Below, piece by piece: positions 47,301 to 61,900 of a stretch of DNA of 64,000 nt (the first letter of the stretch is position 1; each line of letters begins with the position of its first letter). The notes beneath the pieces were generated by a model. That model saw nothing but the letters and a program-made list of their open reading frames with translations, searched no databases and was not told where the DNA came from. A program made the position numbers and the translations under genes. This DNA comes from Leptasterias polaris (lineage: Eukaryota; Echinodermata; Asteroidea; Forcipulatida; Asteriidae). The stretch is taken from positions 7,709,501 through 7,773,500 of the forward strand of contig JAZGTN010000007.1 in NCBI GenBank assembly GCA_037783415.1. The letters run 5' to 3'.

Positions 47301-50300
47301 TGGCGGCTCATAGATGGGGTGCCCTTAAGTTTGATTGGTAATATTTAAATTGTTCTTGTACAAATCTTGTTTTTCTTAGGGGCCCTCAATTCCATTATTC
47401 TGTTCTGCAGCTGTTGTATATTTGTTTACTTCTTGGTTTGTTGGTGATTTTTTTTTTTCATTTTACTATTGCTATTAAATTGTTTAATGTATTTTAATTG
47501 TTTTAAATCATGTTACTCAGCATACTGGCTGTGAGAATGATTTTAATTGTAATAAACCATTTCAATTTCAAAAGATCATCTACCCTCAGGACAGGCTCCC
47601 CACACCGGTCCTAATAGTACAATTAACATACCTTCTGTACGAATTTTAAGGTCAAAACCTGAATGCTCGACAGTTGAATCGCTCACAAAGGAGAGGCCAA
47701 TAGGATCCTTCGTTTTCAGGAAGATTGAACGCAATTTTGTCGCTCCGTGTAATACGAACGACTTGTTCTCAGCGTAAGACTCGATACGTAAAACGTCATG
47801 ATCTATCTCCGTTCGGAAGTTTATCACTTCGATGATAGTGAACGTATCATTGGTGGCTCGGAGTGGGTAGACTCGCCACGAGCAAATAAGGTTCGCAGGA
47901 TAGTTGGACGGAAATTCGGGTGACTTCAAAGTACGAGTTCCACTGGACATAACTATGTACCTTGATCCGCACAGGCCTGCAAAAGTTAAGTTTACATAAA
48001 TGTTAGTCACCTGTTACTCATCAAACACACACTTCTAAAGAAATACATCCTTAATAACATCCGCTACGCTAAACTTTGCGATATTCTTCGGTCATTGTTA
48101 TTAAGAGTGTTGTGTTCAAACCCCTGCAGCGAGGGACCTGTTCGCTTGCAACGCCACCCCAATGCACCTGTTGGTTTCCGACACATGCTGACAAGCTAAT
48201 TTGTCCATGGGTTAAAATGGTTCGTTTTGCAATCTTTCATAGGTTCCTCTAGTGGATTATACCAATGCCTACATCCTTATGGACTGCGAAGGGGGTAGCC
48301 CTGTTTCAGCCCCAGCAGGAGCAGGTGGCAACGTGCCGCTGGTGGCAGTTGATTTGGGTCGACAGCTTAATACAGCAACTTGAAGTTGCCGCCCGGCCTC
48401 GAGATTTTAGGCGATATATCATTTATACAAAACACATTTATAACAAATAATATGAACATTTAAACAATATATAAAAATATTAACAAGAAAAAAAACCAAC
48501 AACACAACAACAAACAAATAAACATACCCGGACGTTGGCAGAATTGAAGACCTCTTTCTGAGGTGTTATTTTGTACACACACCAGCCCTGACGAATTTGA
48601 CAAATTATTACAGGACACTTCGTCATTTCCGCAACTCACTAAAAACGGGTGAGAACAAAGTTGAGGTTGGTTTGGCGATTAGGTCAACGGATCCGATTGC
48701 TTGCTTTGGTTGTTTTTGGAATCTATGGTGTCTTTTTTCCTATGTTTTTTTGTTTTTGTAATGTTGGGGACGAAGCAAAAACATATTGTTTGTTTGCTTA
48801 ATAGGTTGACACTTATATGCATATGCAACGACACATTGGTAAATTTACATTCTAAAGTGGAGGAGAATGTGGCTTCAAAATACCATCGAAAAGTCGTACA
48901 CACATGTTATAATCGAATACTGCGGACCTCTCAAATGGCCCCTTCTCTTATTATTGCATCGTCCAAATAATTGAAAAATAATAAATCTTAAAAAATCACA
49001 CGTTTCCCCGTAGAAGCAGAGAGAGCAGTATGCGGTGCTAATTATCACACCAATGTAATTGTTTCGTTTTTTTGAACAAATTGTTCCACTTGTTTCACAA
49101 AAGTTGTAGTATTATACTGTCGCATGATTGTGTTAATGGGCGATACAAATTCAAAATGGTTACTATTTCCAGCGGTCATATTAAATTGTTCTGTTTTTAG
49201 CCTTTATTATAAGGGTTCAGACATTTAAATTTATGGGTTCAATTGAACATTTTTCACATGCTTATTTCAAATTTTCTGGCAAAGAAACACTACTTAGAAT
49301 CGTAAACCAGGCCTCTACATTGCAACCTTGGCCCAAGAAGCTGAGAGAAAATGATAAGAAAACATAATACTAAGGATTCAAAAATTAACAAATAACACAA
49401 AACAATCAATCAATCAACAGCAGCGGGGGGCGGCAGCGGCAGCAGCAGCAACACCAAGCAAGTATAAACACCCACATTTTCATCAAGGTAGCTTTTACCA
49501 ACAAATCATTGGATTGTTTTAAAAGGCATGCATCGGGTTGCTGCAGCTGAAGGGAGTGATGCAACAAATTAATGGGCAACTATACATTACTTTTAAAAAG
49601 TACTTGCGATGAAATAATAATAACACATGACAATTTGGTCAAGTGTACATGTTGATTCAACTGAAAGTGTTTGTCACCTGGGACAAAAACCTTTTAAAAT
49701 GTCTTTAGCCATAACCCTCAAAAGTATTAAAGGGACACACCGGTTAACTGTCTACGTAATTTAGTGATGTAGAATCATAGACAATAATTTCTATTTGGTT
49801 TTTATATTTTTTAGATACAAGAATATCACGTAATTAACGAGAAATTACAACAACAAAAACGGTCAAAGGTCACCGTATTTGCTTTACCAGCCGTTGCGAA
49901 ATCAAAATTTACGGAGCGCAATGTTGTAATCATGGATGTGGGAATTCCTACCTCCATAGTCCAATCTATGTTCCTTCGACATCCAATGATCGCCCACCAA
50001 AACACAGAGAAAAAACCCAACATATGGTAGAACCTCGAGAAAAAGTAAACAAAAATCGAAAACAACCCAAAGGTGACTGAAAGACGTTCTACAACAAGTA
50101 CATGTACCACAACTACTGTCACTAGGCCTACTATGTTTGCATTGCTAGAAGTAGTATTTGGAATGCGATCGTAACCCTTCATCCACCAGACAGTCGTTGC
50201 GACTACCAGGTTTTACTGTTGGTACGGAGAGCTTCTAAATGGAAATGTGATTTTGTTTTTCTTTAAAGATTAAAGCGTATCTTGAGGGAAAGAGGGACGT

Positions 50301-52890
50301 AATTCAGGGGAACGAAAGCATATTTCGGGCGAACGGGAAAGTATATTTTTGGAAAACGAATTCTCATTTCGGAGGAACAAAGGCGTATTTTGGGGGGAAC
50401 GAAAGCATCGGGAATTGAAAGTAAATTTTGGGCGAACAAAATCGTATTTCGAGAAAACGAGTACGTATCTTGAGGGAGCGAGTTCGTATTTGAATAGTTT
50501 ATTTTGTTAACTAGAAAAACACACAAAATAAAAAATATTATTTTGTGTGAAAAAATTTATATTTTGATTGAATATAACAATATATGTTTGTCGAGAGATG
50601 AAATCATACTTCGAGGGAGGTATTTTTTTGTTTAACCTTTTAATTTTCAACTTGTTTTTCACCTGTCCCTTCTGGGGCTTTATAGGCCTATTTGTGTCTA
50701 TTTTTCTTTCGAGGGGTGTCGTTGTTTTGTTTGTCACAAAAATGTTGAAACTAATTGCACCGTCAATAAGTATAACACAAGTGGTATTCCTATGTATGGA
50801 CACAAATCTTATTGAATTACCAAGAAGTTCAGTACAAATCCGATGAAGGAACGTACACAAAGCATTGAAACGTTGCGAAATTGATCAGCGAGATGTATAG
50901 ACCGGCAAACCCGCAATGACAACAATGTAGATGGTGGTCTACCTCCCTTCCCCTCCCACATGTTTATGATTAGCTTCCAGGTACAGCTATTTATAGGCTC
51001 GGGGATTTCCGTTGCGCTATAGCCTCACTGAACCACTCCGCCCGCCAGCTACACGATTGCTCTGTGTTACGTGTCGCGAGTTCCCGTGCTGTGTACTGTT
51101 AAACATGATTTCGTTGCTCGGACTCTCTTTTACGTTCGATTTTTTTAAAATTATTTACAACTTGTATCCATATTTTGAATGCGTATTTTCTTTTGTCAAA
51201 TACTCATGAATAATTGTTCAAAAACAGATTTGAAATCGGTGTAGTAATTAATTGGTATACGGCTGGAAGTAAAACTAACTCCGAAGATCACGAGGGTTGT
51301 CCGAACCAACGAATGTGGTTCGGATAACCCACGTGTTTGAAAAATGCTCGCTGCTTGTATATTTTAGGCACCGTTCTTCTCAATTCCTGGAGACCTTTGG
51401 AGTCATGTTTTAGTTTATTTTGTAGCCGAAATAGCCCAACAAAGCCGGTATGTCCCTTTAAGGATAATACAAAACACCAAATACATTACCTTCTTGCGTT
51501 TGTGACACTCCAAGCTCGAACCCTGTCCGCTGTACACTAAAGTCAGATGTGAAAATCAAAAACATCTCGTTTTGTTTCGAGGCTGTTTTTTGTGGAAACT
51601 TGACTCTGAAAAAGAGATCAGGGGAATTAATAATACTACAAATTAAGCAGCCAAAAGCAGAACAGTTTCAATAGCGTATAATGTTTTTATTTTTAGCAGA
51701 TTAAAGGTACACAGTTAACGCATCTACCATTGCTAAGTTTACATAGAAAATTATTGTTCTCGGAAGTTGTTATATCTGTGATGATTTGTGTTTGTTTTTA
51801 TTGTTGTCTTAAACTGAACAATTTTAAATGTATAAGTGTACTTTAAATAAATAACAAATAAGAAATAGTCCACAAGGTGCAGTAAGCTTCCCTGACCTTC
51901 CGTGGTTCTAGCAAGTGATATTTTGTACCATTGCACAAGTCTGCCACTTACACCGCAATGTTTTATTTTATTGTTATCACTTTACTTTGGATGACATAAA
52001 AGTGTAATCCAATATCACAAAACGTACTTAATTATATTAACTACTTCACTGTATATAATGGTTTTAGTATTGATATGCATTAACAGCTTACCCGGATAAT
52101 TTCAGATATGAATCATGAAACATGCGACCGTTACCGACGCGGAGAAAATCATAATTCTCTTCTAAATTGAACTCCAAGAAAGTCAGGAGAACACGGTATC
52201 CTACTTCTGCCACCAGGAGCCACTGACACTGTGTTTCTCTGGGGTAATTCATAGGCCAACGAGGTGTAAAAATTAATATTTTATCCTCGGTTTTTAGCTC
52301 GACCCGCCCATCTCGGCAAAGACCTAAATGATAAACAAACAGATGGAACCCAGACTAATTCAATTGTAAGGTAGAAAACTGTGTTTTCAATATCAAAATG
52401 ATCACTGCCTTATTCTAGTAAATTATATGTACACGTTGTAACAGCTTTTTTTACAAAATATGTCAAGGGGGTTACACCCCTATTACATACTGTATGGTTT
52501 GAAAACAATAATTATTCAAATTTGGTTACCACGACAAGAACATTTGTTTCTTCTTAATGTTTTGATAGTTTGATTGGCAGGTTTATACTGAAGTCAAACA
52601 GGGCATTTAGGGTTTAATTTTTAGCATGTACACAATTTGGAAATCTTAATTAATTGAATTTTATTTTGTATTTTTTTTTTACACTAGGTGTTTCGTTTGC
52701 TGTAACTGACGACCTACTTGTGAGGCACTTCGTTTCACACAGATTACACAAGTTAGTTATTCAGTGTTTTCCCCAGTTACAATGCCCAGAGTGATTTGAT
52801 TCCTCTTGTAAACCAGGACTGGCATATTTAAAGTCGGGGGTTGTGTTTTTCAAGGGTATGTTTGTTCTTATGGCCTGAGAAAAACAGCAG

Positions 52891-52931
<41 letters not shown>

Positions 52932-55900
52932 TCAGAAGCAATACATTATTTGCTACAATTGTTGTCATCAGTATGAAATCATAAACAAGTAACCAACACG
53001 CATCCAACGCCCTAGTAAAGTGGAACCAATCTAGCCATCTGTTGGTTGTACATGTATCAAGCGGTAGGCCTATCTACCATTATGATATTTGTGTGATTTT
53101 CGGTGAGCACCCTCGTTTAAAGGCAAAGTATCCGTTTTGTTTTTGGAACCGTTCCATTGTTTTTATCTGATACAGTTAATTGTTTCTCAAAATTGCTTTA
53201 TACTGCCGAAAGCTGATGTAGGCTTCTAACCAACAGGTTATTGCCATTAATTTCAATAGTTTGAGGGCCAATTTGTTGAAGCAAATATTCAAAAATTTGA
53301 ATGATTAAATTTTATTGAATTGTATTCTTTACCGCAGTCAAACTCATCGGAAAGGTCGGAGCAGTCATTAATGGCGTCACATAAACTTGGTTTTGAGAAG
53401 CACCCTGTCCTGGATCGACATGAAAACTGCTGTACTTGGCAATCACCTGAAGATAAAAACAACTACAACAATTAAAACTGTGGGGCTTACACCAATATGT
53501 GTTTTGTCTTTATCTCGTCAATCGCCATGCAATGGGAAGGAGGACACAACAAACGTCCAAAAGAGTAAAAGTGTATAATAATTGATTTTCTAGATTGTGT
53601 TTCGACACAATTTAGCGCAAAAGAATGAAACGCAATTGCAATAAAAATTACAAACAACAAAACGGAAAGGTCTAATTCTAGGCAGTAAAAACTGCAAATA
53701 ACCCCTGAAAACAAGGGGCTATCGCGTCAGGCACACCTTTTGTTTTTATCAAAAACGTAAGAAGCATTCGTTCGGTCAAACCCGGTCATACTACATGTAG
53801 TCCTTTATTCGAGCTCCCCTTTGAGAGAGTGTGGTCACTCATGGGGTTGAATTCACTAACAGGTCACCATGACCTGCAGCAGTCCCCATTGACAAGACAA
53901 AACAAACCTAAAAACAACAACACACACGTTGTACGCAACCATTCTAACACGTGCATATGTTTCGCCAATGCGTTTTTACGCGAACCTTGAACTGTAAATA
54001 TAGATAAGGTCTGCAGCCAGCATATTATTGTAATATATCTAACATCAAGCTACTAAAAAGTCTTTCTATCATGGATATTACCTTGGGATCACCGCCAAAA
54101 AGGCTTAATTGCTCTATATAATTAAAAGTGCTTTTCAATGAGGTAAAACTCATCGGACAGTGATTTAATGGGAGCTTTGGGGCCGAGGGTTAACACATTC
54201 AAGGGCCGTGCTCACAAATTGCTCAAAAAACATGGCTTCGAAAGAATTTTGTTAGTTCCACGAAAGGTTGCCGTAGCCATAAACCTTGACCGATCGATGA
54301 GAGGCTAACTCCAAATTGTTTTGTCTGGTTTTAAACATTTTTGTATAGGTTACTGCTCCATAAACTGTAAGTTAAAACAGTGTGTAGTAACATTTACCAG
54401 TCCAGCTACAGGACGATTACTCGTAAAAGGAAACAGTATTAATGCAATCAGGATGAATCAATTCTAACCACCGACTCTGTAAAAAAAAGTCACACGGTTT
54501 CACCCTCACTCAACGTTTTAGTGACAGTTTAATATTTCCGTGTAATACATTTTTGGGAGAACATAATCACTTTTAAATCACCCAAACCATTAGATATAGA
54601 CCCTTGTGACTAAATAAAATATATTATAGCAACATTTCCTTTGAAATAAGCCAACACTTGTCTCTATTTATAGTTTATACAGAATTATGGTTCATTTCGC
54701 CAATTAGTGGTAATTAGGTCCAGTGCTAAGTAATTGCTGTACAATTCCTATAGGGGAAAACCAGGAGAGCTGATTATTGGTGAGTTTTGTTCAGTGAAAA
54801 ACAACCTCGATGGTAACAAAACAGTTGGCATGCTATTTGGCTAGGTGTAGTTGGTGTAAATGAAATAAAAACAGAATAACAAATTAAACAACAAATGGCG
54901 GAGTACTGACTTTTTAATTAAAAGCTGCTACTCAAAAAGTTCACCATGGCATCATGCAGGGTAGACGCAAAATCGCTATTGTTTCATTCAAATTTATGCC
55001 GTATTTCATTATTACTTGCAGAACATTGCGAAAAACGCTAAAAGTGTTGTTGGATCGTATGTTGAAATGGAAAGTAGAACTGCCAAATGGAATTTCAAAA
55101 TGCATTAACGAAATAGCAAAATTGCCGAATATTTTGTCAGATTGCTTATAAAAAACGGCAACATTCAATGATGACTGCCGAGAGGAATGGTTAAATTACC
55201 GACTCACTGAAGAATAAAACAGAATTAGACCATGGGCCGTCCAGTCGTATCTTCAACAGGGGGTTTACTCAGTAACCACTCAAAAACGAATATAATAGTA
55301 CCAACTTGCAATTTTTGCTTGTTCCCACGCTCAAATGTTGCACATTATTTCTTATAATTTTGACGACAAAAATCGCCCTAATTTGTGCAACGATATACGG
55401 TAACTGAGTCAGGCGTGAGTAGGTTGTCCAATGAAATTTGGGTTCTCATCAGGCAGCTGACCAATCAAAATCAGTCTTATGGATACGTGCGGATGTGCGA
55501 AGGGACGCGTTGCGACGTGCCATGTGCGCATTTACGGACTTGCACAATTGGAAGATGCGCTGCTCATTATGCATTCCCAGAGCGGGCGCTCAATCAAAAG
55601 ATTGAGCAACATTTTGCGCAATCTCGATATTGTGCAAATCCTTATAATGCACTCGACATAAACAAACCTTCACACAGCTGATCGTCATGTTGGCAACATG
55701 ACAGAAAAAGACAGCGAGAAGCACTCTAATTTACGGTGTTATGCCCATTTGTGTGGTGTTTATGAAGCATTAACACCTATAACTGAAACATCGTGGACAA
55801 AATTCAGACAGTGTGTGCAGATTTGGAAGGAACTTGATAGAAAATCAGCTGAAATAGCGAGGTGTTTCTTGCAAGAAGATGACGCCAGACGGGTGATGCA

Positions 55901-58900
55901 GCCACCAATGCAATATACCCTACGATGGTGCTACCAATATTTTACGGATGCTGCCAAACAAAGACGGGCTGTACTTGCGAAGCAGAAGGGAGAAATGGAA
56001 CCTGTGCCTGGTGCTGAAGGTTAGATAATTGTTTCAAGTTCTATATTAATTATGTGATTATTTGTGACTGTATACTACTTACTATGTGGGTTGAGTAATC
56101 GGACTCGGTCAAAGAGTCGTCTCTTGCTCTTTTTTAGACTTTAGTCTGAGATTGGTTGGCTAGCTGCGAAACTGTGCCGCAGTAGCTATAGTATTGTATT
56201 CGCTACCAACATTTCCATTTTAACAGTTTTATAGAGCTACAGTTGGGCGGCGAGTCGAAAGAAATAGGTCCACATGTTCAACAATCAACATGTTGTTTCA
56301 ACTGTTTATATACATGATTGGGTAGAATAAATTTGGTCCTGGCTTTATCTTTTAATGTAAATTTCACAAAAATGTTTTAAAAAAAGAAAATAAAAATAAA
56401 TAAAGAACATGTTGGGCATTCAGACTCATATTTGTACATTGGGAACTGTTCGTAGCTCTGATGTCTAAGGGACGTGACCAAGAGCTACGTTTATCCCAGT
56501 GGCCTTTGCACGAAGGGTAATGGCTCGTATTGTGTACATTTTCTGTACTAGTACTACTAGGTTAGGTAGTACTACAGAAAGGCGATATGACTAATGAGCC
56601 ATTTCTGTTGGGGTAGTTGCTATATCGTTTAAATTTTAGAAAAATCATTGTTGCCAAAATTGAAGAGGGACTACATTATAAATGTAATTGTTTATTTTAA
56701 TTTTTTTCCCAACCAGATCTCAGTGAATCTTCTTGGAACAACAGCCTAAATTAAACATCCCACCCCCAATGGACATGGATGGAAGTTGATAGATGACACC
56801 ATATGCATAGACTTGATGGAATCTGTACAAAATAAAATACTGGAACTTGCCAACCGTTTATGCAGTAAATCAAAGTGTAAACTTGGCAAATCAGACAGTA
56901 AATGTTGTATATCGTTGGGCCTTTCTTGCACAGAACTGTGAAAACCGCAATACACCAAGTAATGACGAAGGCTCTTGAAGAGGTGGAAGAGCACAAGAAC
57001 AATTAGGCAGTTGTTTTGAAAACATCACCTTACGTCATGTGAACAAAAATTCATTGTTCATCAGGAGGCACATGTCGATGAAGCACATGATGTACATGTA
57101 GTTAGTCCCGTGGACTCTATTTCAGCCGATCAAGCACAAGTATCAGTTATGATCAAGATGTCTTTTTTGCATGCATATTACTTTCCACTCGTGCTCTAAG
57201 TTTTGTCACGTTGAAAACTTAACGAGTTAAGTTGTCTTGGATTAGGCGATTTGAAAGCATTTGTTTTGCAATTAATATGGTTGGAATGATGTTTTAAAAG
57301 TAAACAAATAATGATCCACAGAAATATGCCTTTCAATTGTGTGGTTTTCCTTTTACTTTGTGAACTAACACAGCCCACCAGGTTGCGGGGTTAAATATTT
57401 GGCTCTACAAAATGGCAGAGAGTCTTAACTCTTAATCCAAAAAGTATAAGGAAAACCACACAACTGAAAGGAATATTTGTGTGGATTATTATATTCTACT
57501 TGTGAAACATCTTTCCAACCTTCCTTATTCATTAACGAACGCTTTCAAATGCTTTTTTAAATACTTATTTTAACTTTTTTCATTTGTTTGTTCACAACCA
57601 CTTAGAGCATCTATATATTATTTTAAAGTGGAAAGTATTGAAAAGAACAATAACGTTGCATTTACATTTTAAATCGTTATCTTATCACACTTCAACACTT
57701 CATTAACAATCGATATCAAAAACACATAATTTATAACTCGGTGTTTATATATTTGATTATGCAAGTTGAATTGACATTCAATAAATTTAAAGAAGGAAAT
57801 ATATGAGGTTTGTCAATTTTTCTAAGGGCTGTTTCGACATACTTTGTGGGTTAAAAAGTGCATCATAAACTCCAGTTAGTTTACAATCAACATGAAATAG
57901 TGTGCTTACTTATATGCCAAGACTGACCCCCCCCCCCTCCCCGAGTCAGGTTATTTACACATGTATGATGTACCCCATTCATTTCATGTGTTATACCTGA
58001 ATTGTTAATCGCCTAGAAATAGTGTAGAGATTCAACAATTTCACAATGGACCAACTGGCCTATAGCCTATTCCCAACCATAATTATAAATACCAAGTACA
58101 GTTGAAAAATATTGTTCCAATAGTGATATAAGCATACACACTTGTAGAAATGTTGTTAGCATAACATGATCTTCAAAATTATAAGGGTTTCCCCATCATA
58201 ATTTGAATTTGTTAGGGGGTAAACTGTGCCTAACTGGAGAAAGCCTCTCTTTTTTGGTCAATTGAGGGCGCTGTTTTTTTTATGTTTTTTTTTATGTTGA
58301 AAAATGTGACATTTTATCCGTGAATTACACATGTGCAACATGTGAGCGTGGGAACAATTTGATTCTTGCTTAGACACATATTAACTTGGGCTATATTTCA
58401 TGCAAACCCCCTCCGAAGAGAACAAGAATCGTTTTCTGGACGGATTTCAGAGCCATGGCCCATAGTCTAAAAGGTGAAGCTGCAAAAAAGGTGTTTAAAG
58501 TGGATAAAATGTGATATATCTTTACAGCTATTGCGCTACTCTATACTACTTCAAATAATCACGATTCCCTTACCACAACCAAACTCATCCTCTTTCTCAG
58601 GGCAGTCTCCCCATCCGTCACACACTGCTGATTCAGGTACGCATTTTGGACCAGAGGTGCATGAAAATTCATTTTTAGCACAATCTGAAGTAAAAAAAAT
58701 GTTTCTTCTTATAATGTTTTTTTTTCACAAGGAGTTTGTGTTTATCCAATTACCGAATTGACACAAGCATACTCAGAAATTTCCCGAGTCCTGTAAACAG
58801 AACAATTAAACTGTACAGGCAAAACAATGAGTTTACAAACTGTCCCAGGCAACAAGCTGAGAGATTTAAAACAAAAATATTGCGTCACCAAGATCGAATA

Positions 58901-61900
58901 TAATGCTTGAGTGAGGCCCTGCTCTTAAAACACTGATATTGTCTTACAGAAACTATTAAACAATCCAGTCACGAATATTTCGAAAAGCTACTGAACACTG
59001 TTTTTCTGACAGGCCAAAAAAAAGGGATAACAAATAAAAATTAAAAAAACACATAAAAAAAAAAAACAATAAACAAGAAATAAAGATAAATATTTCGTTA
59101 AGCCTCCTTCAAGTTAGTAATGTGTTCACTAAAGGATTATTTATAATTCGTATTTATTATTTAGTTGCCTTTATCGATTGACATAACAACATAATTAAGA
59201 ATACTTTGAGTATTATTCGTATTTTGTTAACCTTACCAATTACGATGTACTGCTTGATGTTGATTAACGTGGTATTGTATTTTTTAGGCTGATACCACCA
59301 TCTCCTGCTGCATTCGCTTTTCCTTATCCATATCGACGGTCCACTCAGCGATATAATTGGTGGGAAAGACCAAAAATACGCATAAAACGGCAGTGAAATC
59401 ACCCTGGTGATGTTCCCGGTTGAAAAAGCGCCCACACCGATGAAAACTTTGCAGTAAGGAAGTTCAATGATCTCCAGCTGCACTCTGACTCCTGGGTCAG
59501 AGGTCAAAAGCCAAATGCATACCAGCCCTCCATCGACTTGATGGATAAAAGAATATGGGGCATCGAAGGTTGTTCGTATTGTTTCATTTGCACACAAACC
59601 TGTGGAAAGAAGGGTGATAGGCTACTACTTATGTTTTATACTAGTAACTTTTTGTTTTTATCGATAAAGAGGACTCAATGATTGATATTAATTTTGTCCC
59701 CGGAATGCTGATTTAAAGTCACCATGAAAGTTCCCATATGAACATTTCAGCTTTAAAAAAAAGTAATTTGTTTGAGAGACAGCAAAAAACTGTCATATAG
59801 TTTTAACATGAATGTCCAGGTGCAGCTAGCGTGGTGACAGCAAACCTCAGGAATCTGAGAAACGATCAACGCATGATTAGTTTCTCAGATTCAAATGTTT
59901 TGGGGTGACAACAAATATCAAAACCATATTGTTTCGAATGAGATCTCCTCTCGAAATAGTTTAAACTATCAACAGCTTGCAGTGCTTCACAACAAAAATG
60001 TATTGGTCATTATTGTTTGAATTGTAGTGGTACTGTACATTTCTTTTTACCTTTACAATTACAAGCACCTAATTATGTTTTGTTTTTACCTCCAAAATAG
60101 ATTATCTAACAATAAATGACAAGCGGCATGCCAAGAGAGGTGAAAAGGCATGTTTTGGAAAACTAGAACTTAAAGTATAAATTTTGCGTGTCGAGGCCGC
60201 CGAGCAGATAAGAACACTGGACTCGAGCTCTGATGTTTCATATACACTTCAACGCACGATGACGCGGCGATCCAGCCGTAGCCTTATTGTAAGCTTCAAA
60301 ATGGAACCTGTAGCCAATTTTACGAAACTTTATGCCAATGCGTAAGTCCCCTTGCGCATCATTTAGTTGTGCACCAATAATACAGTAATCTCGCACATTG
60401 TAAACTTAAGCAGTTGCGTAACATTTCGTGAAATCGGCTGCTGACCTAAATGTTTAAAGGTGTGCAGACCAAAATCATTTGTATTATTTGGTTGATTCTT
60501 ACCGCAGTGCAACTCGTCGGTCATGTCGTCACAGTTTAACTTCCCGTCACATCTCTGATACCTCGGAATACAGTCTCCCGATGCGCATGCGTAATGGTGA
60601 TCACCACAGCCTCCTAGATAATATTAATTTAAAAAACATTGAATAATTCTTAGAAGTGCAATTACATTCAAGAAAATTCAATAAAACTGTCAAAAAAACT
60701 TTAGCAAATTCGCTAAAGATTTGAAAAATTTATCCATTGACATGTACCAATTTATACATTGACACACCAATTGCTGGCACGGTGTCAAGCAAGCGTAGTA
60801 TGACTGACGTGTCAATATGGATTTTCATTACAGCCAATTAAGCCTCGCACTGTATGACGTCAACACTTAAGTACCTAGAAGTTTGCACCATCAATGGAAC
60901 ATAGTCCCGTCGTGCCGTTATATCCAATATAATAGGTCGGACATCTCAAACCATTTTTATGACTGCTACACTGTGTCTGAACAACCATTGTGTCCGAGCC
61001 ATTGTGTTTAAAATAATCCATTTGGCCGAAAAAGCACTATTTCCGATCTGATGTGTCTTACAAACCATTATGTTAAATGTAATGTTTTTAACAAGAACTA
61101 TGGACGACAAAGCACTATGGTCGGTCTGATGTGTTTGGAAAACCATTGTGTCCGATCCATTGTGTTCGACAGAGCCACTATACGCCTCTCTTAATATTCA
61201 TGCATGACGTCATAATTCTTACTTAAAATGAGGCTATAGGCGCGCGTCCGCCACCACTATGGCCTCGTTTTGGGTTAGAATTGTGACGTACTCGAGCATA
61301 AATATTAAGAGAGGCGTATGGCCAGCAAACCATGCAGTGTGGCTGATCAAAAGTGTCCGTCAGACCTTCATGATCTTTGCCTTGTGTTAAACAAACCCTT
61401 CTCTCTAACCATTATGTCCGACAAGCCTTCATTGTTCGACACAATGGTTCATGTCGGACATGGTAGTGTATTGGATGGTAATATTTATAGGAATAAGTAC
61501 CGGTAGTGATTGTTAAACAAAATGTAAATATGTATAGTTATTTCTACACTCAAAACAGGAATATAATTAATAAACTAATACAATTTACCTATAATTAATA
61601 AGTTATATAAATAGTTAAACAAGCCAAAAAACTAAACAACAATTAAAATCGGACGATAAGTGAAAACAATTAAAAACAATAAAAAATAAATAAAAACAAC
61701 CTTACCACAACCTAACTCGTCCTCATGTACAGCGCAGTGCTTCTTTCCATCACATAGAGAAGATGTGTTTAAACATTGTAAGCCCGAAGGACATGAAAAC
61801 TCCTCGTCAGAACATTCTAAAAAGTTGTGAAACGAATACTGAAATTAAAAAAAAAAAGTATCGAACGCTATCTCAAATCAAAACACATAGAAAAAACACA

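Larger units (their letters stand above)
42608..47631 (-). other. 5-kb intron filled by the hairpin/CRE repeat family
   Basis: Almost entirely repeats (42850-47018). No exon seen. C-run at 46217-46228. Confidence 0.7.
55225..58470 (+). mobile_element. Second TIR element (~3.2 kb), internally deleted relative of 24021-30754
   Basis: Ends TTAGACCATGGGCC (55225) and GGCCCATAGTCTAA (58470) are inverted. Further in, GTTCCCACGCTCAAATGTTG (55322) is matched by the inverse of 58333-58352. Arms are about 150-200 bp and diverged. Inside, on the plus strand, lie pieces resembling the two ends of the large protein of the first element. A separate fold-back repeat (57175-57655) sits in its right half. 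Confidence 0.7.
53447..58573 (-). other. 5.1-kb intron holding a second TIR element
   Basis: Contains the dispersed repeat copy 54520-54930 and the element 55225-58470. No LDLa or CUB exon found. Confidence 0.6.
60614..61705 (-). other. Intron between LDLa2 and LDLa3
   Basis: 1.1 kb; mostly the degenerate CCATTGTGTCCGA-type repeat and a small MITE, listed separately. Confidence 0.6.

Noticed and set aside
61200..61230. Functional CRE promoter within the MITE
   Set aside because: A single TGACGTCA in a non-coding fold-back element, no gene start nearby.
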